Shown in pieces: positions 1 through 13,100 of a stretch of 64,000 nt of DNA. Below the pieces are notes generated by a model. That model was not told where the DNA came from. It saw only the letters and a list, made by a program, of their open reading frames with translations, and made no database searches. The stretch comes from Sipunculus nudus (Eukaryota; Annelida; Sipuncula; Golfingiida; Sipunculidae): positions 20,635,601 through 20,699,600 of the forward strand of contig CM049319.1 of assembly GCA_026874595.1 (NCBI GenBank), written 5' to 3'. Positions within the stretch are counted from its first letter, which is position 1. The number at the start of each line of letters is the position of its first letter. The translations under genes and the position numbers were made by a program.

Positions 1-2394
1 GAAGTTCTTTGCTTATAGTTGGATTCAAGCAACCGCCTCTTTTCATACATAATTTGAACCCCCCCCCCCCCCCCCATATCCAAGTCTGGCCGGGCATCCT
101 CCTGTAAAAGAGAAACAGAAACGATACAATAAGGGTGATTATGGAGATGTAGGGTGATAATTGGCCTGTGTTAAACGTCAGCTAATGTTATTTTGTATTT
201 TGCACTGTAATATGATTTTCGTGATTCATTCCCTGATCAAAATGTGTAAACATTTCTATTGGAAACTATTAGTTCAAACGTACACTTAATAACATATCCC
301 CCAGTTCTCACCGTAAACAATACTAGTTCCACTGTAGTGAAAAGATACCAAAGATTAGTTAAGTTAACATAAACTTGCTATTTTAAAAATATGTCATTAA
401 TGTTTCATGAAAAAAAATCAAATATTTTGCTAAATAGGCAAAGGTAGGTCTGTGTCTTAATTTTATTTCCTTTTCCTGAAACTTGACTTAAAAGCATATG
501 CATACAGAGCCATATAATGGTTAATGATAATGAAAACTCAAGACACCTAACAGAGTAATGTAATGTAATGAAATTTCGTCTTGTCATTAAAAAAAATGTT
601 CTATTTTAATTTGGGGTATTGGGATGTGAAGGCAATTAACACTCACTGTTGAATCAAATTTTACTGTTGATAAATTAAGTTGTGTACTGTCTGGCAATAC
701 GGTGGGAAATTTTATGTATCAAATCGATAACTATAAGCTGGTATTTTGTTTATATTCTCAACTTAATGAGATTGAAGAATTTTGGAACTACCTGCCCATA
801 AGCTGACGCAACAGGATGACGTTATTATGTCTAAAAATAAGTCAGGCCCTTGTTCAGCTCATGTTATTGGAAAAGATTACTGTATGGCATATATAACTAG
901 TTGTTTAAACTTTGTAGTTTATGGTTTATGTAGTCAAGCATATCAATGTATAATCTAGGGGATAGAGATGAAATCGGATAGCTGTCAATTAAGAAGCCAA
1001 GTACCCAGCAAAAGTTCTGCTGGAAAGTTTCTTGAACAGGTTGGCATTTCCAAACATCACACACACAGGATGACCTGTCAAAAATTCAAAACTTTGTATC
1101 TTTCAGATATTTATATTTTAATGTCCCTGTTACTGAACATTGGTCAACACATCAGCATTAATATTCTTCAATTTCGAAAGATATTTGACAAGTCCCGTTT
1201 TTTTTATATTTAAATTAGCTGCACGTTCAGCATCTGTGGATCTATAAAATTACCCAATTCAATCGCCTTTTCAGAAAATCGTTTACACACATACAACTCC
1301 TGAACTCAAAATTTCTCTTACACCTGTTAATATTTTTGAAATTCCAATGTCAGCGTCGATAAAAGCACAGATAATTGATATATTTTGCAGGTGTTACTTC
1401 AGTAATTTTTAAGTTAGACATCATCTAACGGTTAAATATTATACCTTAATCCGGCTTGAACAATTAAGAAACTCGGATCACTGCTAAGGAAAATTTATAG
1501 TTTATAAAATGAATATTTGAAGCATTGCCCTGCTCTGTTTTCTTTCTATTTGTTATGTTAAACTTCAAAATATCAGGTTGTTAAAGTTAATATGTCGGTT
1601 CCGTAGACGCCAAGGTAAAGTAAGCAACTGGCATGTAGTTCTGTTAATATGCAGGTTACATTCACTTGAACCGTTGTCAAAATCAAAGACCCCTATAGAT
1701 ACGGGGAGTGGCTAATCTGTTTGGAGGTAGTGACCGCATAGTTGGAGCTGTGCCAGGTATGCCATTCACAGACTACTTCCCTGTCCAACAACTGGTTCCA
1801 GCACGTTCCAAAACCTGTTGAATACCAGAAATATATAAAACAAAATAGTTCTAAAGGCTCTAGTTCTGATTTTCCAGGTGATCAAGCCTTTAGAGATGTT
1901 TATGTACCTTTCATATCACAAAAACAAAAATGATCTTGCTCTCATACATGCGAGGATGTTTATTTTTAGGATTTATATTGAATTAAATAGGATTCACATA
2001 TAGACATTTAAGGTCTCAGGTGTATAACTGTATATCATCATGTCGAAGTTAAATCATTTGGTATAATGTTTATTCCATGTTTACAAACTGAACCATTAAT
2101 TTTAATGTGTTTATGCATCAGAGGTAATGAGTCCCACGGCTATCTATTTTTTCTTATCACGTTCATCTTGCCAGAGAGCAGCAGCAGGAAAATCCAAATA
2201 TTAACATATTTTCCGGACAATTTGTTTGGGGTTCAATCTAATAATGGTTTCAAAGCATTTTATTTAGGACGCCCGGTCAGTTATTTTCTTTTATAAACGT
2301 CACGTGATTGTAAAATAAAAGTAATACCAGTTTCTTCATGCTATTTCAGATTTAATCCATACATTTTTAATATCTTCTTTATAGTAGCTTCTGG
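1..2394. other. Gene-poor AT-rich stretch
   Basis: No gene is recognised here. A 17-base C run lies at 59-75. One exon-like frame on the + strand opens right after an in-frame TAG that doubles as an AG acceptor (1696-1698) and reads about 40 codons including VANLFGGSDRIVGAVPGMPF. It offers GT donors at CCAG|GTATGC (near 1756) and TTCCAG|GTGATC (near 1879). I do not recognise the peptide and consider the exon weak. Confidence 0.3.
59..75. repeat. Poly-C homopolymer (17)
   Basis: This is an uninterrupted run of 17 C. It is one of many C or G runs of 10-19 bases spread through the window. Confidence 0.95.
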
Positions 2395-4520
2395 GAAAGT
2401 GCATGGGAAATACATAATTGACGCACCCTGGTGACGTCAGCGTCTCAACAATAAACCGGAACTTTCTTTCCTTGAATATAGGTCATTATGTACAGCAGCA
2501 ATTGAAAGAAAAGCAAATTTTGAAGTACCGGAAACGTTATACAAAACAGTTTATCTTGTGGGAACAATCACGAGCGGAATGACTCAGGATGTTTACATAT
2601 AAACAAACTTTCCGTTGGGAATTTTGGCGTTCATGTTGGTAAATTCAGACATCATACAGTCAGATATGACATGTCAGTATGTTTGCATTATCTTATTTTT
2701 TATTTCTTAAATTTAATGTACTCAAATAAACTCTCTCAATTAAAAGATGTAACACACATGTTTTTACCAATTTGAAAATTTGTTGTTTCCCCATTATTCT
2801 CACAATAACAGTTTCATTTTTAAATGTTGTTAAATATTTAAAAACACCATGTGCTCAGCAAACCAGGGACTATTTCATAACAAAGAATAAAATTAGTGAT
2901 AATATAGTTTAAATTCATTAAATATATTCTATTCACATATTAATATCATTCTTCCCTAATGATTCAGAAGAAAATGTTGTAAGAAAGAAAGAGAAAAATC
3001 CACACTGAACAGAGATATATATAAAATTTGTTGAGGTTTAATTTGTATGTACCTTTTTTGGGGGACGCACATGGCTTTTAAAGCTACAATTGTAAAGTTC
3101 ATAGCTCATCTGGGAATCTTGAACGTGTTGAAGCAAAGAATTTTTTTTTATTCCAAATCAAGCATTATAGATTTCTTTTAATAAAAAGTATAGTTTATAA
3201 TAATCAGCTTTTGGCAAATGGCAGAACATTACTGGAAATGATTTTCTGGGAAAGAGAGGCCGGAAATTGAGACACGTGTACAGCCATGACTCATCAATAT
3301 ACCGACACTTTGGACATTTAATGTAACAACCCTACCAAGCCGGTCTTAAGAGAAGTGTTTTCTTCTTCATAAAATAATGTTGTCCTGTAATAACTGTTCG
3401 TTGTACTAACAAACTTGTTTCTATGGAAAGCTGTATAACGCATTTCTCACCCGGGCAGGCACCAACCACATAAAACAGTCCATAGTATTTCAAATAGAAT
3501 CCAATTTCTATATCTGTCAAAAGGATTTTAATTCAATGGTGTTTTCAGAGCACTGTAGAAACTAAACAAACACTTAAATGATCATCCACCAGCTGGGGTT
3601 AGGCAAAGTATTTATCAGGTTATTGAGAATACTTTGAAGACATATGCAAGGCAATTCAAACAAAGAATACCATACCGAATGATACTATTTTTTTTACTCC
3701 TATCGCATGGAAATGTCGATGTCCGAACAACACCAAAAAAAGCCTGCTTTGAAAATAAATGAAATATAAAATGGACATAACTGTGCTTGATGCAAGAAAA
3801 CACTTGAAGGTGACCTTGTTGCGCGGGATATGACGTTGGGCATTCCCGAGGGGAATTTTATGTGTAATGTAAAAAAACAGGTAATATTCGGTGCTCAAAC
3901 ATCGTAATTTTTACCTCATTATCTTTTCCCATTAGTATGTGAATGAAACATGTATCATACGTTGCATATTCTTTTACTCTGAGGTAAGTTTCTCAAGTCT
4001 TTCATCATGGGCAAATTTTTTGGGTCATCCTGTCATAAATGATGCAATGAGACTAATGTATTTCAGCAAATGCATTTTTTCACATGGTTTATGGTATTTC
4101 CATTTAAAGCATCAATATACATACCATTTCGTAAAACTTTGTTTTAAAAAAAAATCAAAGGACAAATCTTTGTTCTGAGGAAAATTGTTTGAGTCAGGAT
4201 ATTATTAGTTGTTGCTATATTATTTATTGTTCATAGTTTTCATAATGTTTTGGATTTAGGATGTAATGAATCATACAGTTTATTAGAAACTTTACAGGAA
4301 ATGTAACCTGAGCTCTTCAGTTCTGATGTTTCATCTAATTTTTTTATCCATTATCATATATACTAAGAGGTTAGTAAAAATTTTTTAAAAATATGATTTT
4401 GAACATAATCATACACACCACTTTGGTCAGGGTGTAATCTATAATTTTTAAGCGATTAGTCCTTGACACCGGTAAAATATATATAATCCGTCCTTTGTAG
4501 AAGCCATATTTAACATTTCA
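2395..4520 (+). repeat. Diverged duplicated segment, copy 1
   Basis: This segment shares ordered, diverged blocks with 5235-6060 and 6390-7680. Examples are CTTCTGGGAAAGTGCATGGG here against a similar block near 5250; TTTTCTGGGAAA plus GCCGGAAATT near 3240 against 6440; CGAGGGGAATTTTATGTG near 3848 against 7045; and ATAAATGATGCAAT near 4035 against 7240. The offset to the last copy stays near 3.2 kb. No coding sequence is apparent. It is an old segmental duplication or an unknown repeat. Confidence 0.6.
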
Positions 4521-5234
4521 GTTTGGTTAAACTGACAGAGTTGAATAAATAACAGTATGTAGAAGTTAGTGCTCTCTCAATACATGATTGTACAAATCAT
4601 TACCGTACGTGCAAAACAAACAAGGCAATCATTTATTCACAAACGTCCTTCTTCTGCATAATCCCTATATTAGGTTGCGTGTTTATAATTTGGTGCCATT
4701 TCTCAGACAAGACTTTGTGTGTCCTATCTTTGTTAGATTTACAAGGACCTAAATATGACACTTTTCCGTTCTTTAAATGACACAAGGATGCATTTGAAAT
4801 ACTCATATTTAAAATCCAAACAGTGTCGAACATTCGGTTTCTATTCAAGTGAGGATACCTATTACGATCTGCCTTGAATTAACTTGGATTTAGTGATAAA
4901 CTGTTTTTGCTTTAGGTTTACAGCATTACGCTGAATGTTAACAATACTGCAATCTTTACAAACAGGTTCAACAATGGGAAGTGGTGTAGAGTGTATCAAG
5001 TGAAGTATACTGTCCCATGACTGCTTATATCACCTTCTCTGAATCCGAGTTGTATTGGCCTCTATTTATCACGACAAGAATGGGTCTGATAAAGATCATA
5101 CGTAGGCATGTACATACGATAATTATACTCATAATAAGTGTAAAGATAATATCTTATGAAATATATTAAAGAAATATTAGATCCAAAAAATATACATCGC
5201 TGAATAGTTCGCCAGGTTGTTATTTTTGACACTC

Positions 5235-6060
5235 CGGTTTACCAGAAAGTAGATTCTGGAAAGATGCTTGGGAAAACCACAGCTGACTCACGTTAAAATT
5301 AGGACACCATGTGGAAACAATCACGAGAGAATTAACTCCGAATTTTCCATTGGAAATGTTGGCGGTCATGTTGGTTATTCAAGACATCATACAACCAGGC
5401 ATGTCAGGTGTCAGCATGCTAGCATTTCTTTTATTTATTTTTTTTTCTATTTCTTAAATTCATATATTTTGCCAATCTGTATTTTAATTCGTTTCTGTTG
5501 TTTCCTTTTAATTCTCCCGATAAAAGAGTTCATTTAAATATTCATTATATCATGTGCTCAGGAATCATATGAGAAAAATGAAATTAGGGATCAAGACTTT
5601 TGAAACAGTAATTTATGAATCAAGATTATCTTTGGCACAACATTCTGCTCTCACGCCATTTTGTCAAATGTGTCATATCATGTGGGGAATTGATTTTCTG
5701 GGAAACAGAGTGGGGCTGGAAATTTTGCCACGTTAACATGCGCCATTTTGTATCAGTGAATCGACATCTTGGATAACACAACAACCCTATCCATGACACG
5801 TTGTGTTTAGAGACTCCAGTCTTTATCTTCATAATTTATTTTCCTAACAAAATCATGCTCATTTCTACTGGTTATTCTGAAGCAAATTGTTTATGTGGCG
5901 GTTTATATTGTGTATTCCTTGTCCCGGCAGACATACACCCTAAAACAGCCCTTTGTATTTTGATAAGTATTCAGATTCCATGTCTCCTGAAAGGACAACT
6001 AACGGTTGAAAATGTTTAAAGTTGTATATCCTAGCTACTTATCTAAATTTTCTGACACAT
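5235..6060 (+). repeat. Diverged duplicated segment, copy 2 (partial)
   Basis: This partial copy carries the blocks CAATCACGAG and GACATCATACA, also found at 2565-2655, and the block TTTTCTGGGAAACAGAG, also found near 3245 and 6440. It lacks the later blocks of copy 1. No gene is seen inside it. Confidence 0.5.
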
Positions 6061-6389
6061 ATGCATTTATAACGTTTAATAATGTCTTTTTTCATCCAAT
6101 AAAATGTATATTTCATTCACACATTTATTTTCTGTGTCAATGTTTTAGAAAAACGTTGTAATAAAATATTAGGGAAAGTCATGATAACAGCGATCTTCTG
6201 CAGATATCCACTGTACAAAGACTCACACTGTTTTATACTTTTAAAACTATAATTGTAAAACGATATATTTCATGTGAGAATCTTGAACATATTGCAGTAC
6301 AGGAAACAGTCGGTTATCAATCAAAGATTATGTATTTCTTTTCATTTTAATATAGTTACTATAATAGTAATAGTTAACTAATATAGATA

Positions 6390-7680
6390 ATATACCGATA
6401 CGCTTTTGTCAAATGTCAGAACATTTGGGGAAATGGTTTTCTGGGAAACACAGCATGGCCGGAAATTCAGACTCGAGTACAGAGCCATTCATGACTCATC
6501 AACGAAACGACATTTTGGATATGTTGGTCTTACCAAGCTCTTGTTATGTTTACAGGTTCCAGTGTATTCTTCTTCATAAAATAGTTTAATCTTTTCATAG
6601 TTGGGCTTATTTGCTGCTGATAAACTTCAAATAAAATTGATGAGACTTGCACATTTCAAAACAGCCTATTGTATTTGCAAAGGTATCCAGTCTGTATGTC
6701 TGTTAAAAGGACTTTGTATTCGATGATGTATTCAGTACACTGTAGTAACAAAACAAACATACGTATGATAATACGTACGTCAGGGTCGGGTAACGTATTT
6801 GTTAGGTTATTGGGAACACTTTGGTTACCACCCCAAGGCAATTCAAACAATGAAGACTACACGGGGAAGACGCCACCTTTTTATTGTCCTTTATATTATG
6901 GAAATTTCAATGTCCGAACAATACCCATCATTATAATGACTGTTTTGAAAATAAATATCATGTAAAGAATTAACTACCCCTAGCATGATGCAAGAAAACA
7001 CTTCAAGGTGACCTTCCCGCGTGGGCGTGTGGCTGGGCAATCTCAAGGGGAATTTTATTTGTCATGGCGGAAAAACCAGCCCTCGTGGGAAAATTTGGTG
7101 CTCATACCTCATATTTTGCATCTTTTGATTTTTAATTGGTTTTTCTGACAAGTTAAAAGGTCTACTTGAAAATGTATACTTTTTTATTCAGAGTTTGGTT
7201 TCTAAGGTCTATCATCAGGGAGAACATTCCGGGTCACCTTGTAATAAATGATGCAATTAGGCAATTTTGTTACAGCAATTAAAACTTCATTTTTCAAGAT
7301 TTATGCACATCCCAATTAATAATTATAATAACGCAAGGGTCATTCGGGAAACTACTGGCTGTTGATACATTGTTTATTTTTCACAGTTTTTCATTATGTG
7401 GATTCCAATGTCAGATTGTGGTTAATGATACAAGGAATAATAGGTGTTACGAGAAAATGTAACTACCATTCTCGAATTCTGATATTTCATACAATATTTA
7501 ATTCATAATGAATAAAATGCACAGTGTTTTATTATGATACAAATTAACAGAATTTTATATGGATTTTAAAAATTATCTTGTGGACACCTTTGGCGAAAAA
7601 AGTAATTTAAAATTGTGTTCTTGACACAGGTATAACGTTTTAAATCCTTCCCTCGTAGACAATAAATTTAACTTTAAAGT
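6390..7680 (+). repeat. Diverged duplicated segment, copy 3
   Basis: This copy matches 3200-4520 in order at an offset of about 3.2 kb. Shared blocks include GACTCATCAA, AAGAAAACACTT plus AGGTGACCTT, GGGGAATTTTAT, AAATGATGCAAT and TTCTTGACACAGGTAT. It lacks the first ~800 bases of copy 1. No open frame is conserved between the copies. Confidence 0.55.
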
Positions 7681-8306
7681 TACTTCATTGCCTTGCAAGT
7701 TGAAAAAAAATAAATTTGTATGTCATTTAGGTCAGGCGGAGAACACCATTCATGCATGAATGATTAAAATCCTTTTAACATAAATATGCGCCACATATGC
7801 AGATGTACATTTGATGCCGCCAATAAACACGGACCTAAAATTTCCGAAGACCACTAAAACACGTGACACAGAGTGTTGATTGCTCATACTGAATTTTGCT
7901 CTCAGTCGTGCGTGTTGACTTACTGACAGAGCTATCCTGACAAATGTATGGTTTGTAGTTTCTTGTTAAAAGTTTCTTGAGTTTTATATCATTTGAGAAT
8001 TTACTGTACCCTGAATTTACTGGAACAGGAAGACTGTATAACATTCCATTTTGAAAAAATTGCTAGGGAGGGGCGTATTAAAGTTTTTGTGCATGTCTTC
8101 ATTATCTTTGCATTTCTTCTATTCATGAGTCTATGTGACCTATATTAGTTAGGTTTAACAGAACTCAAACGAAAGCTCTCCTCCTCGTACTTTGACTGCA
8201 AAAAGGACGGATTGCTTCGTAATATTGAAATTCAAAATCTACAAATTACATATATATGTATTTGCTTTGAATATAATGATTATGTATTTTATTTTTTACA
8301 GAAGGC

Positions 8307-10137
8307 ATGTCAGACAAAGGAGGAAAGGGCGGGCGTAAGGATGCTGAGGACTTGTTTGCTGCCAGTTTGACGCCGCCACAAGCCAACGACCCCCCTCCCC
8401 GCAGAGACCACTATAAGAAAGGTGAGGAATAGAATTACATGTGTCACTGCTTCCTTGTCATCATTCGTCTAATTATTCTCTACCTCCTCTGTTATAACTC
8501 TATCTCTAACACACATAGACACACGAACAAACACTGGTCTCAGTAAGGTACCCTGAATAAATCATGTAACAGTATTCAACGAATATTTAAACAACTAACA
8601 CCAACCACAATATTAACAGTACTTCCTTCTAAATATTACAAGGAAAATCTAAGGGAACTTTATTTATATTAAACTTGACATTGTGTTTATAATAACGTTA
8701 TTTCTTTTGTCCAATTGTTTGTTGTCCAATGACGCGCATGTTATCTCATTTCCATATACCTTACAGAGAAAGGCCATTCGACTGATTTACCAAACTATAA
8801 TTAAAAGATACTAGGCATTATTTATTTTTTCTTTTAACAATCAAACAATGATTGTTCTTTTGTAAAACGGATGAAAAATCATAATAAACAGATGCAGTAG
8901 GAACGGTAAAATTAGAGCTGAAATGACCAAAAATAACTGAAGATCATCAGCAAAACAAGTTTAGCTTGATAAAGGATAGACAAGAGCGGCAGTTTGGCGA
9001 ACATATGTCTAAATTAAATTTGGAATGGCAGCATTGTTAATGTAACTGAAGACCCCAGTCAGAGTACTGCATTATTGAAATTGGTCACATTTATGTTGTT
9101 TTAACAAGGAATGGAAAAGTGTTCCATTCTTGAATACAAATGTTTAGCTGGGTGTACGATATCATATAAATCTTAATTATTATCATGGCATTTATTCATC
9201 ATTTAAAGTAGAAATTCAGCTCATACAACGGACCGAGGCCAAATTTCTATGTTAATGATGGTATTCCCTTTAATAATGAGAATTAGTAATTAGCTTAAAC
9301 GCAACTGGGTTTGTGCGCGTTTTCTAATTAATCTACATGGTGACACTGAGGTCGCATTGGCTTTCAAAAGTAAACGTCTTGACAACAAATGAACCGGATG
9401 TCCTGGAGTTTATGCAAACATACTATTTTTACCAAGATCAAACCCCTGCTGCGTGTCACACAAGAAAGCTTTCTCAGCCAAACATTCCAGCCATACCATG
9501 TAATCACTCTACCAAATGGTTTTGTGAATTTTCGCTGTAAAACGAGTGAAACTTTAAAAAAATGCAATAAAACAGCTCACTTAAAGAAATGCGAACGCCA
9601 CCTTTCCCTAAGATCTCTTACAAGTTTAGGCATCCCTGGCAAAACAAAACCTCTTTCTTTAAATCTACTACAAAACGACTGACAAAAATTAGATTTTTTT
9701 ATTTAAAATTTAGTCTAAAATAAATCAACACTGATCGCTCCGACTTCAGGTGTTTTAAGTTTCGTAAAAAAAACTTTCCAATTGTACATAATAAAATGAA
9801 TAAGACAATTTATCCAGAAGATATCCCAAAAGATGGATCACTGCTCTGCTATGAGAATGACACATACGTTAAGGGGACTTATATGATTGTGAAACACAAG
9901 TAAATGTATATATATTTTGAGGTAATTTTAAAGCTGACAAATGATAGTTTATACTTTATGATTGTCATGCTGATATTGTACCTATATTGATATTGTTTTG
10001 TAAATAGAAAACCATATGTTCAATTGGAATTTTTAACATGTGAAAACAAGTTTTACAATTTTGCTAAAAATGCTCCAGTAATAATCTAGGCTAATAATAT
10101 GTTCCAGAAATATGAAATTTAAACATTTTGGGAAAAG

Positions 10138-10184
<47 letters not shown>

Positions 10185-13100
10185 GTATGTTTGTGTGTGT
10201 GTTTGAAAAATAACGAAAGAGAAATATAAACATGTTCACAATGTGATCATTTCCAATAATCATACCATGGAGTAGAATACAAAATAGCCAAGTAGAACAT
10301 ATTTTATGTAGTAAATATCTATAGGCTGTTAACCATGGTCTTTTTGATAATCATAAAATAATAAAAAAAAATTAAGCCAATTGCAAATTTATCGAGAAAA
10401 AATTACTGAAACTAAAACACACGTTTTCATTTCAAATTTGTCCGGTAGGTGGCAGTAATTGTCGAGGAAGGCGCAACGTCTCGCTGCAGCATTGCTTCAC
10501 GTTTTCTTCCACCGGGTCACATTTGTGTAGCAATAACTGATTTACCTTTTTATTAAAATTTTTGTCAAGCGGTCTTACTTGGAGAAAAAAAAACACATAC
10601 TTGGTGTCTGAATGAATACACAAAAATCAATATTGTTAGAGATAATTGGGAATATTATCTTTTTAACCGGTTAGTTCATAACAGGATTTAATAAAAATAC
10701 CAATAATAACATTTACATTAATATGCCAATAATGGTACTGTATGTTTAAATATTTCATGGAAATTGTGATTTAAAATGTTGCGCGTCAAATCTGTTTATT
10801 CTGGAGGAATTACAACAAAAAATAAACACAAAATGATCATCCCTAATAAATTAAAGTTATGTTTTAAAGCGACTCATATTTCCTGAATGCACTACATCAT
10901 TAATCATAATTAGTTATGATGAATAACATAGTTTTCTCTCATCCTTATCCCACAATAGTAGAAAACAAATTAAATGAAACAGTTATATATATCAGGAAAT
11001 AAACTATCATGTAAATAATTAATACAGCATCTTAACCCATCTAATTATAAATGTACCTTTCACATTGTTTTACATTTTCATTTCCATTAATTTCATGCAT
11101 ACCGACTTATCTTTGGTCAATTTGGGGAATCGGTTGGATAAGAAAACAAAAAATGACACTGTTTTATGCCACATAAGACAGCACGTCTCATGTAGTGACA
11201 CCTAAAAAGCACTGACATGAACATCAACAACGTCTTCATCATAATATCACCTTTCGTATCGTCTTCTTAATATTATTATTGATATCATAATCATTACTTG
11301 AGGAATTAGATGCCGCACAAAACAGGTGCGCGCTTCACGTCAGGTGCACCCTTTATTGTTTCTACTCAAAACGAACCTCTTTCTGTAGAGCATTGTTTGG
11401 CGACCGGGACTACTTGTCTTAATTATCAAACTTTAAAATCACAATTTGTTACGTTTCGAGGAAACACCTTTTTACATTTCAAATGCGCATGCTTATATAA
11501 TATTACTTATTCCGTGAGGTCCTTACCCCAAAAACACCTATTATATGAAATGCGCCATGAAATAATTCTTATCCAATATATCTGAACGGACTACATGATC
11601 CACTAAACTACATTTATACCTACGCTGCTGTTGTATTTAAAAGCCCCGGTGCATTGATGGTGGCCTAACCATCACAGTCCTATGCTTGTGAGACCGATTC
11701 TGCGCAGTGTAGTTTATATGATAAATAACGGTAGGAGATATTCTATGAAGAGCTCATCTGACTATAAGTCATATATGAGCTATTGTGATGGTCCTTTGTC
11801 CTTTATTCCTTCAGTCCATACGGCCGGCCGTCCGTTAACGAGTCAAGTTTTGACACCGTTGGACCTAGGAATCCAAAATTCCACATACAGTTCGAAGTCC
11901 CAAGTTTCTCCAATCAAACCAAAACTGAGTCAATATGCGTTCGTTCCTTCTAGAAATGAAGAAAAACCCTCCGTTTTCTAGTAAAAAAAACGTTGTTATA
12001 TTTCTAAACTGTCCAGTAAAAAACAGCCGATGTTAATGTATTCATGGTTACAATAACCATTTCTGCATATATTTCCTTTGCACATGCCAGAAATGAGGTC
12101 AATATTGCGTAAATTGTGGCAGTAAGGGGCTTAGACATTACGTTCTTTGTCAAAAATTAGGAAATATATTTTCTCGCCTTAAATGATATTTTTTTAAAGC
12201 TAGAGACTATGTTTCCAAGGATATAACTTTCTTTAATCAAGATTTAATCGTATACCAGAATTTTGTATCTTTTTTCTAAATCATTAGCATAATTGTTAAA
12301 TCAGTACCTTATATTTGACCCAAATTTGACCATTGGACATTAAATAAGGATAATTTTTTTAATCTTAAATTTGAAAATAAATCCATTAAAAACTGGCAAA
12401 AATTGAATTTGTATTTGGAGGTCCTAATGTATATGTTTGCATTGTACAGCCCCAGCCAGTCCTTATGGTTCAATTTAGAATTGTGAATCAATTTATATAT
12501 GCTGATATATATGTAATATTGCTGATGGAATTTTAAAAATTGAAAAAGATTTGATATATAATATAAAAAAATGATATAATGGAAAGGTTTGTTCATTTTT
12601 TTCAGCAGAATGGGAAGTAAAGTGATTTGTATGTCCATCTCTCTGTTTATTATTAAATATCACCCCCCCCCCCCCCCCCAGTTGTATTGTGTATTGCAAC
12701 TGTGTAAGATTTATAAAATTGAACATAACATGGTAAAATAAAAAAAAGTGAGGATCTAATTGAAGATACGTGTGAACAGCTGTACATGTAAAAAAAATTA
12801 TCGTTACTTTTTCTTTCATTTCGTTTCTTCTCGAGTACCGGTTCAAATGGCCTCTGTCATTTAATAGGGTTTGTTGTCCAATGCCGCGCATGTTATCTAA
12901 TTTCCACATACCTTACAGAGAAAGGCCATTCGACTGATTTACCAAACTATAATTAAAAGATACTAGGCATTATTCATTTTTTCTTTTAACGATCAAACAA
13001 TGATTGTTCTTTTGTAAAACGGATGAAAAAGCATAATAAACAGATGCAGAAGGAACAGTAAAATTAGAGCTGAAATGACAAAAATAACTGAAGATCACCA

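Larger units (their letters stand above)
8722..12803 (+). repeat. Intronic ~4.1-kb direct duplication, copy 1
   Basis: This block runs from TTTGTTGTCCAATG to GTACATGTAAAAAAAATTATC and is repeated at 12869-17175 with high identity; long stretches differ only by single bases. It contains a (TA)n tract (10140-10182), a 17-base C run (12663-12679) and conserved small open frames (for example 11682-11981). The two copies are separated by about 65 unshared bases (12804-12868). No terminal inverted repeats were found, so a segmental duplication is favoured over a transposon. It lies wholly inside the intron of the small lysine-rich gene. Confidence 0.85.
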
